Assembly (NCBI GenBank): GCA_017979445.1
Contig: JADQWC010000256.1
Span: forward strand, 1-64,000
DNA from: Akebia trifoliata
Taxonomy: Eukaryota > Streptophyta > Magnoliopsida > Ranunculales > Lardizabalaceae
Direction: 5' to 3'
Length of the DNA: 64,000 bases
Each line of letters opens with the position of its first letter. Within the stretch, counting starts at the first letter, position 1. This document shows positions 24,084-36,010 of the stretch, piece by piece. The position numbers and the translations under genes are program-made. The notes beneath the pieces are model-generated. The model saw nothing but the letters and a program-made list of their open reading frames with translations, searched no databases and had not been told where the DNA came from.

Positions 24084-26488
24084 GATGTTTTTAGGGGTTG
24101 ATTTGGATACAGTTAGTGTTTAATTAGAAATCTTTTAATTAGAGTTGTGTTTTAGTTTGACTTGTTTTAGGTAGAATTGTATTTTAATTAGAATTGTTTT
24201 AGGTAGAATTGTGTTTTAATTCAAATTGTTTTAGGTAGAATTGTTTTTAAGTTAGAACTCTATTAGATAGAGTTATTATTTAATTAGATCTCTATTATGA
24301 CTTTTGGTCTTATTTGATTGACTTTTAATGTTTTGACTTTAGTCTTAATTGATCGACATTTAATATCTTGACTTCAGTCTTGCTTAATTGACTTTAATTT
24401 TGACTTCAGTCTCACTTGATTGACTTTAATACCTTGACCTTAGTCTTGCTTGATTTACTTTGATTTTTGGAGAACCCCTCCTTTAAAATATTTTTAATTC
24501 TTTGGACCCCCAAATGGAGGGGTCCTTAAAGAAATATCCCACTTTGGGGGTCCTTAAAGAAATATCCTACGAACCCTCAACAATTTTGCCTGAGAGTCCG
24601 ATTAATCTATTTTTTAGATTCAAATTTTTAAATTAATTTTATTAATGTTTCACTTTAATTATTTAATGTTTTATTTATTAATTTCGAATTTTTTAATTAT
24701 GAAAATTGTGAAATTACCATTTTGCCCCCAGAGAGGACTTTTCACGTTTCAAGTCGATTTTTAATGTTCTAGGATGTTTTAGAATCGGTTTTTCGTAAGG
24801 AATTCAATGAGAATGTTGGTTTGTGTCATTTATGAAAAATTTTATGTGAAATGATTGTGAACTTTATGAGGGGCATTTTCGTAATTTTGTCAAATTCTGT
24901 TAAAATTGGTGAAATGATTTATTTGGTTCCGATTTGTTATTTTATGGGTTCGAAAGAGTTTTCCTAAGCGTAATGTAGGCTCTATGGTTGTTTTGATGTT
25001 AGGGGTATTTTGGTAATTTGATAATTTTTAGTGATTTTTCTCGTGAAGCTTCTTTTTGGTCTGCAAGATGATGATTTCTATGTTTCTGGGGTCGTATTTT
25101 CCTAGCGTAGCGTGGTTTCTAAGGTTTTGTCAGTTCGAGATACCTCATCCGGATTTCTGAAACACATCTGGTAACAAAATAAAGCAATAGAATACACATC
25201 CATCATTGGGAATCATTGCGATCGGGTTGACGAGTTGATTAATCAGGCGGATGCAAAAATGGGGTGTCTACAGGTGGTTGTGATTGAATGGTATTTGATT
25301 TAAGAGAATGGATGATTTAAAGAGGTGGTTGATGATATTTTGGGAGGGTGAAGGAGATGATGCCATATGTCAAAGTGGGTGGAAATGAAGGGTTGAGATA
25401 GGTTGATGGGAGAGGTTGAGTGTTTGACTTGAGAGGATGGTGTAGGTTTAGGTTGTAGATGTGGGTTTTGTAGGGTATAATGAGGGTAGATTAGGGGAGG
25501 TATAGGTTAGGGGTGTGGGTAGATGTGTTTGATTTGAGAGAAAAGGTGATGGGTTGATGTGTGGGTAGATGGGATTTAAAGCAAATTAATGGGGTAGGTA
25601 GTTGGGTGAGGGAGGTGAGATGGGGTGATGACATTTGTCATCTTTGATTATCAAGATGGTGATTGGTTGATGTGGGTAGTGGTTGATGGGTTAGGGTTGT
25701 GAGTTGGATATGAATTGGATATGGATTTGGGCTTAGGGGCTTTGGAGTGTTTTGGGCTTGGGTTATGAAATGGTTTTGGATTTTAGGATTTGGTTGGGGG
25801 TTATTTTGGAATGGATTTTGAGGGTGTAGGTTGGTATTAGATTTTAGGTGATATGGGATTGATTTTAGGTTAGGGGTAAGGTGAGAAATTGATTTAGGAA
25901 AGTGTTGAGGGCTTGTGGGCCTTAGGTGGGTTTAGATTTTTTTGGATTCGGAGTTGGAGCGGTGGAACGTATAGGAGGTGGTAGGCATCCCAAGTCTCGT
26001 TTTTTTAGTTTTATTTATTTTTTTGAGATTTTTGAAATCATTAGTTTGATCGAGATGCCACGTGTTGGCAAATCGGACCTTTTAGGCCCGTTGGAGAATT
26101 TCATCGAACATTCGGGTATTCTTAGATACAATGGCGGAGCGGTGATGGTTTAGACAAAATAGAGGATAGGTCAAACCCCTTTGGTGGGTCCTTTAGACCA
26201 TTGAGAGGTCTCAGGGGCCTCGGTTTAATTAAAACATCACTTTTTAGTAATTTGGGCTTTTGAAGCCTGTTGGCCAATTTTGTCTAAAAATCGATGTTTT
26301 GAGTGGAGCGGGGTAGATGGGAGCATGCCAAATCTTTTTGGTGGACCTACTAACCCATTGAGAGGTGTTAGAGGCTTTTATTTGTCAAAAAAAGTCATAT
26401 TTCGATTGGTTTGGGCTTTTGAGGCCCGTTGGCAATTTTTATTGAAAAGTCTGTATTTTTGGGCCCGTTCAAATTGGGGTGTCTACTG

Positions 26489-26504
26489 CTGCCCTTCTTT
26501 ACAG
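26489..26504 (-). promoter_or_regulatory. polypurine tract of B
   Basis: On the minus strand TGTAAAGAAGGGCAGC lies directly before the 3' LTR start. The matching position in H reads CCAAAGAGGGGCATC. Confidence 0.6.
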
Positions 26505-28476
26505 GAATTTCTTGTAAAGAACTGCAAAGAATAGACTAAACCCCTATTTGCACGGGAAAGAGAACTTTGTAAAACACGAGTTCGCATTTCAGATTAAATT
26601 GTTGAATTCTGTGAAAAATGGCTCCTCAAGCATGGGGTCTAACAGAGTTTTGCCTTATTAATTCCTTGATCCCGATGGCGCGGAGTTCGTGTGAGATCTT
26701 GGATTTGATGAAAATTTGATGAGTTTTGAAATCCGACTATTTCTTCGATCGTGTTTTGACAAATCAGAGTTGAGTGCAACTCGAAAGATTTTTGAAATTC
26801 TTTTGATTTTTTTTTTTTTTTAATTTCCTCTTCATTGCCTTCTTTTGTTGATCTTACTCTGTTTCTATCATAAGCTAACCCTCTCAATTCATGCATTGTC
26901 CTTTGATACATTTGATCCTTTCAACGGTGCAAGCACTGAGATTGTTAGCAGTCGCCACAAATCCAAGAGAGAGTTTTACTGTTTATAGCACAAGCAATAT
27001 GGTTGTTAACAGCTGTCACTGATCCAAGAGAGAGTTTTGCAGTTGGAACTGAATCGACCAAGACCTGTTGCATCGATGCTACTCTCTTGCAGTATCAACA
27101 TACTCTTTCGCACTTCTTGATTCATTATCACACCAATATCTCTAGCTGGCATGTTACTAGTCATAATACTTCCCAGGCGTTCGCACTGTCAATCTAAGGT
27201 AGCAACCCATCACTTTGTTCCCAATCCAAGGTCAGAGTTAATCAGTATTCTATATGTACTGTGAACTGCTTTGTCATCCACTTCTGTATGTTCGACCCAT
27301 ATGACCTCGGAATGACCATTTGGCATTTCTTGGATTAACCACCCTGATGGCCTTCTTCGACACCTTGATATCGGGCTAGGACACAAATGATCCAAGGAAA
27401 CATCGACCACCATTCAAATCCCCCCGGCATGTTGTTTACAATACCTTACAAAGGAATTTTCTCAAATCAGAACCAGAGGTGAAGGGACTTGAAATTCTGT
27501 TGTCATCACTTGAAGGGCTCCATTGTAGTTTTCTATTACTCTTGTTGATACGACCTCAAGAGTTATCGCTCTTGAAACAATGCTAGAAAGTACGGTGGAC
27601 TACTGATTCACATCCATAAGGATCTCAACAAGGTTAATGTGATTCATGATAACAACGGTCGTTTCTCGAGAAGCTTCTGACTTCAATCCAAATGGTTTTA
27701 GTCCAATTCCCCTCGGGAATATTTGTATGTACTCATCTTCACTTAGAATCTCATAAGCATGATCAAGACTATGCAATCACAATGGTTTCCTTAGTTGGAC
27801 CATTCTTATAAACTCTTTCATTGCTGCAACTACGAGTTCGATGATCAATGGTTTATCTGCCTCAGTCAGCCCGAAAAGTAATCTTAGAAAGGGCTCGTTC
27901 GGGGTCCCTGCTTCAATGCCCTTTGCGTCTTGTCTAGTGAGTCATGATGCTTCGGCCACTGAAAAATTGATGATGAGTCTAGCTGCCTGGATCCGTGCTT
28001 TGTAGGAACGCCTTGACTCTTTTTTCATAATGTTTGATTGATTACGTTGTATTAACTCTTTTTGTATTTTCTTTTCATTACAAAATGTTGAAAGATTAAT
28101 GCAAAGAAAATAGGTTTTGTACTTACTTGGCCTCAGGTGTATCTAATGCTTTGAAAACTTGAAGTTTGAATAAGTCCTAGAATCTTCATCATCGACCAAA
28201 ATAGTAGTTTTTCTTTTTTGAAATTTTATGAAATATCTTTATCAAATGAGTATGATAAATTCAAAGTTTGTAAAACCTTTGGTTGCGATGATCTTGGTGT
28301 TTTTGCCAATCACAGAGGATATAAACGTCAATTACTCTTTTGATTCCTTTAGAGTCATTCCCAGTGCCATGGTATTGGAAGACTATTTTGGGTCTCGGGA
28401 TTTTGAAAAGATTTTGCCGTTCACAGTTTATACTCTTGCGGGCTAGGAGTTGTTTTTTTTTTAACCTTTATTGCCC

Positions 28477-28502
28477 CTGATGCCAATTACGATTTTCATC
28501 AG
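28477..28502 (-). other. stem-loop in the 3' region of B
   Basis: A perfect six-base stem CTGATG with CATCAG encloses a 14-base loop, AAAATCGTAATTGG on the minus strand. This is the same layout (loop AAAA…GG, 14 bases) as the hairpins of H, A and C but with another stem. Confidence 0.65.
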
Positions 28503-28599
28503 ACCCGATTTCCACATTTTTTACGCATCGACGTCCCTTTTGGGATTTTCATCGTGTTAGTGGCTTTGATCTTGCCATAGTCTGATTCTTTTACTCATA

Positions 28600-28604
28600 G
28601 CGCC
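28600..28604. repeat. left target-site duplication of H (GCGCC)
   Basis: GCGCC is repeated at 38383-38387 on the far side of H. Removing H and one copy restores a hairpin of B (CATAGTG…CGCTATG). Confidence 0.93.
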
Positions 28605-29394
28605 TGTAGACACCCCATTTTTGCATCCGCCTGATTAATCAACTCGTCAACCCGATCGCAATGATTCCCAATGATGGATGTGTATTCCATTGCTTTATTT
28701 TTTTACCAGATGTGTTTCAGAAATCCGGATGAGGTATCTCAAATGACAAAACCTTAGAAACCACGCTACGCTAGGAAAATACGACCCCAGAAACATAGAA
28801 ATCATCATTTTTCAGACCAAAAAGAAGCTTCACGATAAAAATCACTAAAAAACTATCAAATTACCAAAATACCCCTAACATCAAAACAACCCTAGAGCCT
28901 ACATTACGCTTAGGAAAACCCATTCAAACACATAAAATAATAAATCGAAATCAAATAAATCATTTAGCCAATTTTCACAGAATTCGACAAAATTACGAAA
29001 ATGCCCCTCATAAAGTTCACAACCATTTCACACAAAAAATTTCATAAATGACACAAACTAATATTTCATTGAATTTCTTACGAAAAATCGATTCTAAAAC
29101 ATCCTAAACATTAAAAACCGACTTAAAACGTGAAAAGTCCTCTCCGGGGGCAAAACGGTAATTTCACAATTTTCATAATTAAAAATTTCGAAATTAATAA
29201 ATAAAATATTAAATAATTAAAGTGAAACATTAATGAAATTAATTTAAAATTTTGAACCAAAAAAATCGATTAATCGGACTCTCAGGCAAAATTGTTGAGG
29301 GTTCGTGGGATATTTCTTTAAGGACCCCTCCATTTGGGGGTCCAAAGAATTAAAGAAATAATGGAGGGGGGTTCTCCAAAAATTAAAATTAAAT

Positions 29395-29560
29395 CAAGCA
29401 AGACTAAAGTCAAGGTATTAAAGTCAATCAAGTGAGACTGAAGTCAAAATTAAAGTCAATTAAGCAAGACTGAAGTCAAGATATTAAAAATCAATCAATT
29501 AAGACTAAAGTCAAAACATTAAAAGTCAATCAAATAAGACCAAAAGTCATAATAGAATTC
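29395..29560 (+). promoter_or_regulatory. cluster of W-box-like motifs upstream of the LTR TATA box
   Basis: AGTCAA, the complement of TTGACT, occurs seven times in about 165 bases inside degenerate repeats, 200-370 bases before the TATA box. TTGAC[C/T] is the core bound by plant WRKY factors. The same cluster is in the other LTRs of this family (about 850-1035, 12165-12330, 24300-24475, 37405-37560). Confidence 0.45.
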
Positions 29561-29764
29561 TAATTAAATAATAACTCTATCTAATAGAGTTCTAACTTAA
29601 AAACAATTCTACCTAAAAAATTCTAATTAAAACACAATTCTACCTAAAACAATTCTAATTAAAACACAATTCTACCTAAAACAGTTTTAACTAAAACACA
29701 ACTCTAATTAAAAGATCTCTAATTAAACACTAACTCTATCCAAATCAACCCTAAGAAAAACATC

Positions 29765-29772
29765 TATAAATA
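29765..29772 (+). promoter_or_regulatory. TATA box of H 5' LTR
   Basis: TATAAATA followed by GAGGTGCTCACACCC. Transcription of H would start roughly 30 bases downstream. Confidence 0.7.
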
Positions 29773-30183
29773 GAGGTGCTCACACCCTATTTTCGTATCA
29801 AATCATAAACCCTAAGAGAAGTAGGTCTAGAAGCTCCCCTAGCCCCCCATAAACCCTAGTTTTGGAGCCCCAACTCCTTACCTAACATCCCTCCTTCAAT
29901 TTTAGTCTAGAAAACACCTAAAATCCCTTCAAAAACACCCACAAATCCGTAACAAACTTGAAGAGTTCAGATCCAAAAACAAGGAGATACCTTGATCTAG
30001 GAGATCCGAAGTCAAATCCGGAGACAGAACGAAGCAAGGGAGTACAGTACAAGGAGCTCTTTTTGTCAGATCTGAGGGAACAAAATCCTTGTTATCGGAA
30101 AGGTATGTAATTTTTTTATTTTTATCTAGGTTTTTAGCAATGTGATATATTTGGGAAGTTAGTAGAGACCGGCTTTGGCCGGG

Positions 30184-30214
30184 CGGGGTTGGTGCCTAAC
30201 ACCTTCCAACCCCG
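30184..30214 (+). other. conserved LTR stem-loop in H 5' LTR
   Basis: CGGGGTTGG pairs perfectly with CCAACCCCG around the loop TGCCTAACACCTT. Confidence 0.8.
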
Positions 30215-30373
30215 TAACATGATCCCCGAATTCAGATTTTTTGTGGTAGATTAGTTCTTTTTATCCATGTTAGAGTCAGTTTGGTTCCTAGACCACAATA
30301 ACTAGGTGGCGACTCCCAAACCTCAAGGGTCAAAAGCGGATCCGCGCACCCCGCGGATCGAGGGCGCTTTCAG

Positions 30374-30392
30374 TGGCGACTCCACTGGGGAC
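30374..30392 (+). promoter_or_regulatory. primer-binding site of H, tRNA-Arg
   Basis: TGGCGACTCCACTGGGGAC, one base after the LTR. Its first 18 bases complement the 3' end of plant tRNA-Arg(ACG), as in Ogre elements. Confidence 0.9.
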
Positions 30393-30609
30393 TATTGAGG
30401 ATCAAACTTGAAAAACCCCAAGTATGGGAGCATTGCCAAGATGACCTAGTTTTTTTTTATTTAGTTGGATTTATTTTATTTATTTTTTCTTTTTTTATTT
30501 TTTTATCTTGATTGTAGATGATTTTGGGTATTGCATTTTTTTTTCCAATTAAGGATCACTTTTTGATGACTCCTAAATAATGAAAGATTCAAATTAACCT
30601 ATGAAAATG

Positions 30610-31375
30610 ATGGAATGATGGAGGTTGGACAGAAATATTAAAACGTTTTTAGAGAATATTCTAGCGAGAATTAAGTCTGGGAGCCTCTTAATAAAATATA
30701 GATCTCGTCGAGTAGATTAATTTAGAATCTGAGTTCACTCAATTTCGTTATCGGAAGCCTTAGATATCATCGATGCAAGTTCAATCTGTAAATCTGAAAT
30801 TATTTCTGAATGAAAGTTGGGACAGCAACGTTAAAACTTTTGTACAGAATATTCTAGTGAGAACTAAGTCTGAGAACCTCTTAATAAAACGTAGATCTCG
30901 TCGAGTAGATTAATTTAGAATCTGAGTTCACTCAATTTCGTTATCGGAAGCCTTAGATATCATCGATCTGTAAATCTGGAATTATTTCTGAATGAAAGTT
31001 GGGACAGCAACGTTAAAACTTTTTTACAGAGTATTCTAGTGAGAATTAAGTCTGGGAACCTATTAATAAAATGTAGATCTCGTCGAGTAGATTAATTTAG
31101 AATCTGAGTTCACTCAATTTCATTATCGAAAGCCTTAGATATCATCGATGCAAGTTCAATCTGTAAATCTGGAATTATTTCTGAATGAAAGTTGGGACAG
31201 CAACGTTAAAACTTTTTTAGAGAATATTCTGGTGAGAATTAAGTCTAGGCACCTATTAATAAAATGTAGATCTCATCGAGTAGATTAATTTAGAACTTGA
31301 GTTCACTCGATTTCGTTATCGGGAGCCTTAGATATCATCGATGCAAGTTCAGATTGTATTTTCCTAATTTACAGA
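30610..31375 (+). repeat. about 194-bp tandem repeat in the leader of H (four copies)
   Basis: GCCTTAGATATCATCGAT recurs near 30757, 30950, 31132 and 31327. One copy lacks about 11 bases. The same repeat in the same position occurs in G. Confidence 0.88.
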
Positions 31376-31944
31376 AAATCTGAATTTATCTAATGTTGGC
31401 ACAATTAATGTTCTTGAGAGTGAGCTCATCTCAACCATTGTCATTCTATCATCAATGTAACACCTATTGGAATCTCGATTTATTTTGGATCACCCAAAAG
31501 TGATCATTGATTGGACCTTAAAAATTATAAAAATTATGCCTATTGCAATGTTTGTTTGATCATTATCATATGCCATATTTATTGATTAATTTACCATGAT
31601 CTTGCTTGAAATACATGATTGATGTTGATCGTAATGTTAATGTGCTTATGTGATGGGAATAATGTGATCTTAATTGAATATTCATATGATTTGAATGATT
31701 TTGGTTTTGATTAAATGTATGATTGGTTTGATTGGATCCATGGGCCCATTTGTTTGAAAAAGGTCCCGGGCACACCCCACCCTGTTTTGCACACACCACA
31801 TGCACGTTTACTGTTTTACTCACTTACACGTCCCATTTAGCCAACGTGGCACTAGTGCGTGGCCCGGTCTCTTCGGAGATGCGACGTCATTCATGAAATC
31901 CACAACTCCAGTCACGTACCTTAGGGTATATCAAACTGGGGGCA

Positions 31945-32286
31945 TCAATACCATCTGATCAGGTGATTCTGAGAAGTATGTTGATGCACCCAGGCTGGAG
32001 CGACCTGAGCCTTTGACCTATTGTAAGCCACACAGTCACATGTCCCGATTGCCAACGTAGTACTAGTACGTGGTCGGTCCCCTCGTGGGATGCCAAACCA
32101 TTTATGAAAGCTACAACTCTTGACTCGTACCCGTAGGTATAAAAGATAGTCTAAGTATATCAATTGTACTTCTTGGTCAAAACCGGTGCCTAAGCAAGAT
32201 CTTGCCCCGCTGTACCCTACTGTACGAGGGGGATAGACTACGTCTATTCTAGACGAGAGGTATTTAAGTGGGCCCTTGCTCAGCAT
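31945..32286 (-). CDS. antisense leader ORF (113 aa), unknown function
   Basis: It starts MLSKGPLKYLSSRIDVVY, shares about 48 N-terminal residues with the copies in A and B, then continues in a different frame (a 2-base difference near TYGYESR in the others). No domain is recognised. It may be chance coding in a conserved leader. Confidence 0.3.
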   Translation of the reverse strand: MLSKGPLKYLSSRIDVVYPPRTVGYSGARSCLGTGFDQEVQLIYLDYLLYLRVRVKSCSFHKWFGIPRGDRPRTSTTLAIGTCDCVAYNRSKAQVAPAWVHQHTSQNHLIRWY

Positions 32287-34424
32287 TGTGCGCCACCTCT
32301 CAACTGGAGATCAAACTGGCTGTTTTTGGCTTCAGAGAAGTGAATTGAGGTTTTAGATTATCACCTATACGGTATATCAAACCAAGTCACCACGTATCGA
32401 AAGGTATATAGGTGTGCTTGGGCAAGGGTGGCTAGATAAAAATGCATTGCACGTAGTAAACCTAGAGTCTAGAAGCCTTCCTATAGGTCACGACCCGAAT
32501 TGACTATGGGTGTTCCTGGGTTGCTTTATTCAATCCAACCAACAGGTAGGTGGGCAGACCGATCCAGAATAATCAAACAAAACCCGCAATATCGGTCCTA
32601 CCCAATCGGTGAAATGTACTGATTAATTTGAACCACTTAAACCAGTTGACCCAATGGACAAATGGATCAAACTGATCAATACCAAATTAGTTGGACTAAT
32701 TGGTTTCACTTTTAAAGATCCAGACCACTTTATCTAGAAAGGTTCGATCTTAAGATCAAATTAATTTATCTGATCAAAGGTTCAATCCCAATCAAGGGTA
32801 GACCCGCATCTAACCTTTCTCACTTTCTTGGTCACTATAGACTTATGGTGCATTTGGATTTGATATTTTCCACCGGACTTGGGCTATTCTATATCGAAAC
32901 TTTAATCATGTGGTTAAGAGTCAAACCTTTAGAGTCAATGGTTAACCTTGATTTACTTCCAATCGGGTGATAATTGGTCCCAAATATTTTAAATCCTCAT
33001 CTATGTCATTTTGGGTCTGTCAAAAGAGTCGTCTAGTCAAAGTACCAATGTTAAGTTCAAGTAGTCCATCCACCCAAAATGACCTTCTCTCTTTGTAGAT
33101 AATTGTCCCTGAGTTTTCTTTGAGTTTCAATCCAGTTTTTGTCATTCTTTAAATCCAGTAGTCGAGTTTGTCAATCAATGTTTTTCAATTCCAATAAAAT
33201 ATAGAAGCTTCTGATTATCATACGTGCAATAATGATTTGAGCATAATATCTAACATGAGGATTGACTTAGAGCTCACTAATCAAACTTAATAAATATTGG
33301 AATTAAAGAGTACACTTAAGAAGTGCAAATGGGTACTACATTTTCCTTAGCAGAACATGAGAAGAATAATAAATTTACTTGAGAAATTCAACAACGTTCT
33401 TGCATGATCTCATAAGGATATATGGATGAATTACACAAAAACATAGATCAAGTCAAGAGTGATTTCAAAGTCAAAGATTATCTGTCAAAGATGATATAGC
33501 TAAAAGCATCAACAAAGATGCTAAGACTTACAAGTGGATCTACCATGTTTTTCACTCAAGTAAAGAAAGTTCTCATTCACAAAAGAATATGAGATTTCTT
33601 TTGAAGTTTGGAAATAGTTGAACGAGTCAATGTCAAATACAAAGAACTCAGTCTCACTCAACTCCGTAGAAGAAGATTGAAGATTACTCTTTCTCAGAAG
33701 AAGACTGAAGAATATTCATTCTCCAAAAGGAAATCTTAGTTGACAGAGTAATCCAGATATCGAATTCCTAAAACTTTGACCGAGTTAAGCAGCATTCACA
33801 AAAGGAGGCCTTCATTGGTCGAACCATTTTCCTGTCTTACCAAGAAAAAGATAATCTTCTTTAGCCCCTTGCAGCCTCTAAAAAAATCAAATAGCCTGTT
33901 TCTTTCTAAACCACACCAACCAACCTTGGGAGGGAATCTTAGTATGAACTACGTTTTGACCTGATCCCAAAAGAGAAAAAAAATATTTGGGGTACGTAGG
34001 CAACCTGAGAAGTTACTTCAGGCCCGGTCATGAAAAAATATATTCTCTTAAGGAAAGTATCATCCAAAAGGAAAATCTCCTATTAAAAGGTTCAAAAGAA
34101 GATAATGCCAAACTAGGGGCATTAGCAAAAAAAAAAAAAAAAATGCCAAACTAGGGGCATTAGAAAAAAGAATCAAAAGAATTGATAAAAAGAAAATGCC
34201 AAACTAGGGGCATTTAGAAAAAAATCAAAATAATTGACAGAAAAAAGAGAATATAAACTAGGGGCATTTTGGGAAGTTGAGCCTTATATCTTTTCTTTCT
34301 AAACCATATCCTAAGCCCACCTATTAAGTCCTCCTGAATGCTAATTGACTCGGTTAAGGTGCAGGGAACTGAGAAGTTGTCGAGTTGGTTATACAAGATC
34401 ATCAAGAAAAAAAAGAGAAGCCCG

Positions 34425-34593
34425 CTAAGTCGAAAACCTGAAAAGGCGACTTAGGCAAAATTTAGGGCATAACCATAAAAAAGAAAGCCTGCTAGGTTGA
34501 AAACCTGAAAAGGCGACCTAGGCAAAAATCAAGGCATCATCAGAAAAAGAAAAATAAAGCCCGCTAGATTGAAAACCTGAAGAGGCGATCTAG
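34425..34593 (+). other. three serial stem-loops with covarying stems in H
   Basis: 34425-34454: CTAAGTCG with CGACTTAG. 34492-34521: CTAGGTTG with CGACCTAG. 34564-34593: CTAGATTG with CGATCTAG. Loops are AAAACCTGAAAAGG twice and AAAACCTGAAGAGG once. All stems are eight pairs, with one G-T wobble in the second and third. The spacers between them share motifs such as AGGGCAT or AAGGCATCATC. Confidence 0.85.
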
Positions 34594-35289
34594 AAAAAAA
34601 TTAGGGCATCATCAAATGGAAGGAAAAGTTTCATCAAGAAGAAAAATTCATAAGGAAACTTGTGCAGAAATTACAGAACCATTCAAGCCACGATATTTGT
34701 CTTTTAACCAAGAGCTCACATCCGATGAAGACAATATTGAAGTCGAAAAAATCAGAAGTCATCTTGAACATTGTAGGATCTTCAAAAGTATGTTTACTTG
34801 TTCAAGTGTTCGCTAATGGAAGATGTAGAATCATCAACCACTTTGAAGAGGAAGATCTTCTATTCTAATATTTATTAAGATTTTTTAAGTCCAGCTCAAG
34901 CATTTTTCAAAAGAAATTCTAAAGAAAATGATCAATTCTTTATTGCACATATGATAATCTTAAGAGTCTTAAATTTAAGAGAATGTTAGTTCTTCTATCT
35001 GTCATACATCAGAGTTCATATTTTTCAAGCGTAATCCATTCTATCAGTCTCGTACTCAAGTTCCAATTAAAGCCAACCTTGAAACTAGGGGCATTTTTGA
35101 AAGTCATTTAATTCCAAAGTTTGTTCTTAATCACATGATAAAAATAAAATCTTATTTAAAAGTCCGATGAAGTCAATGATAATTATGAATCCAAATACAT
35201 GATAAGCTAATAAAGGCCTGATCTTTCAAACTTTGAGCTTGATTTTGAATCATAGAATCAATTAATAGGATTGTTTAAGTTCCTATAAA

Positions 35290-36010
35290 CTAAGCCCGAG
35301 AAACGTGACTTAGTAAGTTCGAGTCCGAGAAACGAGACTCCAACTTGTTGAATCATAAAATGAATAGGCTTTTTGAAGTGCCTACAAACCTAAGTTCGAG
35401 TCCAAGAAACGAGACTCCAACTTTTTGAATCATAGAATGAATAGGCTTTTTGAAGTGCCTACAAACCTAAGTTCGAGTCCGAGAAACGAGACTCCAACTT
35501 TTTGAATCATAGAATGAATAGGCTTTTTTAAGTGCCTATAAACCTAAGTTCGAGTCCGAGAAATGAGACTCCAACTTGTTGAATCATAGAATGAATAGGC
35601 TTTTTGAAGTGCCTACAAACCTAAGTTCGAGTCCAAGAAACGAGACTCCAACTTTTTGAATCATAGAATGAATAGGCTTTTTGAAGTGCCTACAAACCTA
35701 AGTTCGAGTCCGAGAAACGAGACTCCATCTTTTTGAATCATAGAATGAATAGGCTTTTTGAAGTGCCTATAAACCTAAGTTCAAGTCCGAGAAACGAGAC
35801 TCCAACTTTTTGAATCATAGAATGAATAGGCTCTTTGAAGTGCTTATAAATCTAAGTTCGAGTCCGAGAAACGAGACTCCAACTTTTTGAATAATATATA
35901 GGTTTTTTGAAGTGCCTATAAACCTAAGTTCGAGTCTGAGAAACGAGACTCTAACGTTTTGAATCATAGGCTTTTTGAAGTGCCTGCAAACCTTAGCTCG
36001 AGTCCGAGAA
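35290..36010 (+). repeat. 77-bp tandem repeat array in H (about 9 copies)
   Basis: Same unit as in A. Most units keep AAGTTCGAGTC with GACTCCAACTT (one C-C mismatch) and TAGGC with GCCTA. Copies are more uniform in H than in A. Confidence 0.9.

Larger units (their letters stand above)
23468..25277 (-). mobile_element. solo LTR S (1800 bp) with GGTGG target duplications
   Basis: The LTR at 23473-25272 runs from TGAAAGCGCCC to GGGGTGTCTACA and is flanked by GGTGG at 23468-23472 and 25273-25277. No internal region is present. The uninterrupted site can be read in B's other LTR at about 52546-52560. It belongs to the family of H. It carries a TATA box at 24076-24083, the constant-loop hairpin at 23631-23661 and a local duplication of GGGGTCCTTAAAGAAATATC near 24520-24570. 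It formed by recombination between the two LTRs of an inserted element. Confidence 0.95.
22512..26487 (-). mobile_element. 3' LTR of B, split by solo LTR S
   Basis: Without S and its duplication it is about 2.17 kb and matches the 5' LTR at 51653-53759 almost base for base. One indel of about 22 bases lies near 22620. On the minus strand its first base is A instead of T (26487). Outside the insertion it holds a TATA box at 23253-23260 and the conserved stem-loop at 22705-22739. The polypurine stretch GTAAAGAAGGGCAGC stands just right of it, as expected for a 3' LTR. Confidence 0.92.
26488..28604 (-). mobile_element. 3' noncoding region of B, distal part
   Basis: On the minus strand this continues from the H insertion to the 3' LTR. 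It begins with stem-loops (28477-28502 and the one cut by H). It includes a short direct repeat at 26935-27040 (GATCCAAGAGAGAGTTTT twice) and ends in a purine-rich tract beside the LTR. Minus-strand frames at 26639-26911 (90 aa) and 27210-27413 (67 aa) resemble nothing I recognise. I treat the region as untranslated. Confidence 0.7.
28605..30372 (+). mobile_element. 5' LTR of H (1768 bp)
   Basis: It starts TGTAGACACCCC and ends GGGCGCTTTCA and is followed by the primer site. It contains TATAAATA at 29765-29772, a cluster of AGTCAA (TTGACT) motifs at 29395-29560 and the constant-loop hairpin at 30184-30214, with a second small hairpin CCGGC-TTTG-GCCGG just before it. Confidence 0.95.

Noticed and set aside
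30374..30392. A tRNA-Arg gene
   Set aside because: Only the 18 or so bases complementary to the tRNA 3' end are present, beside LTR ends. No complete tRNA cloverleaf was seen anywhere in the window.
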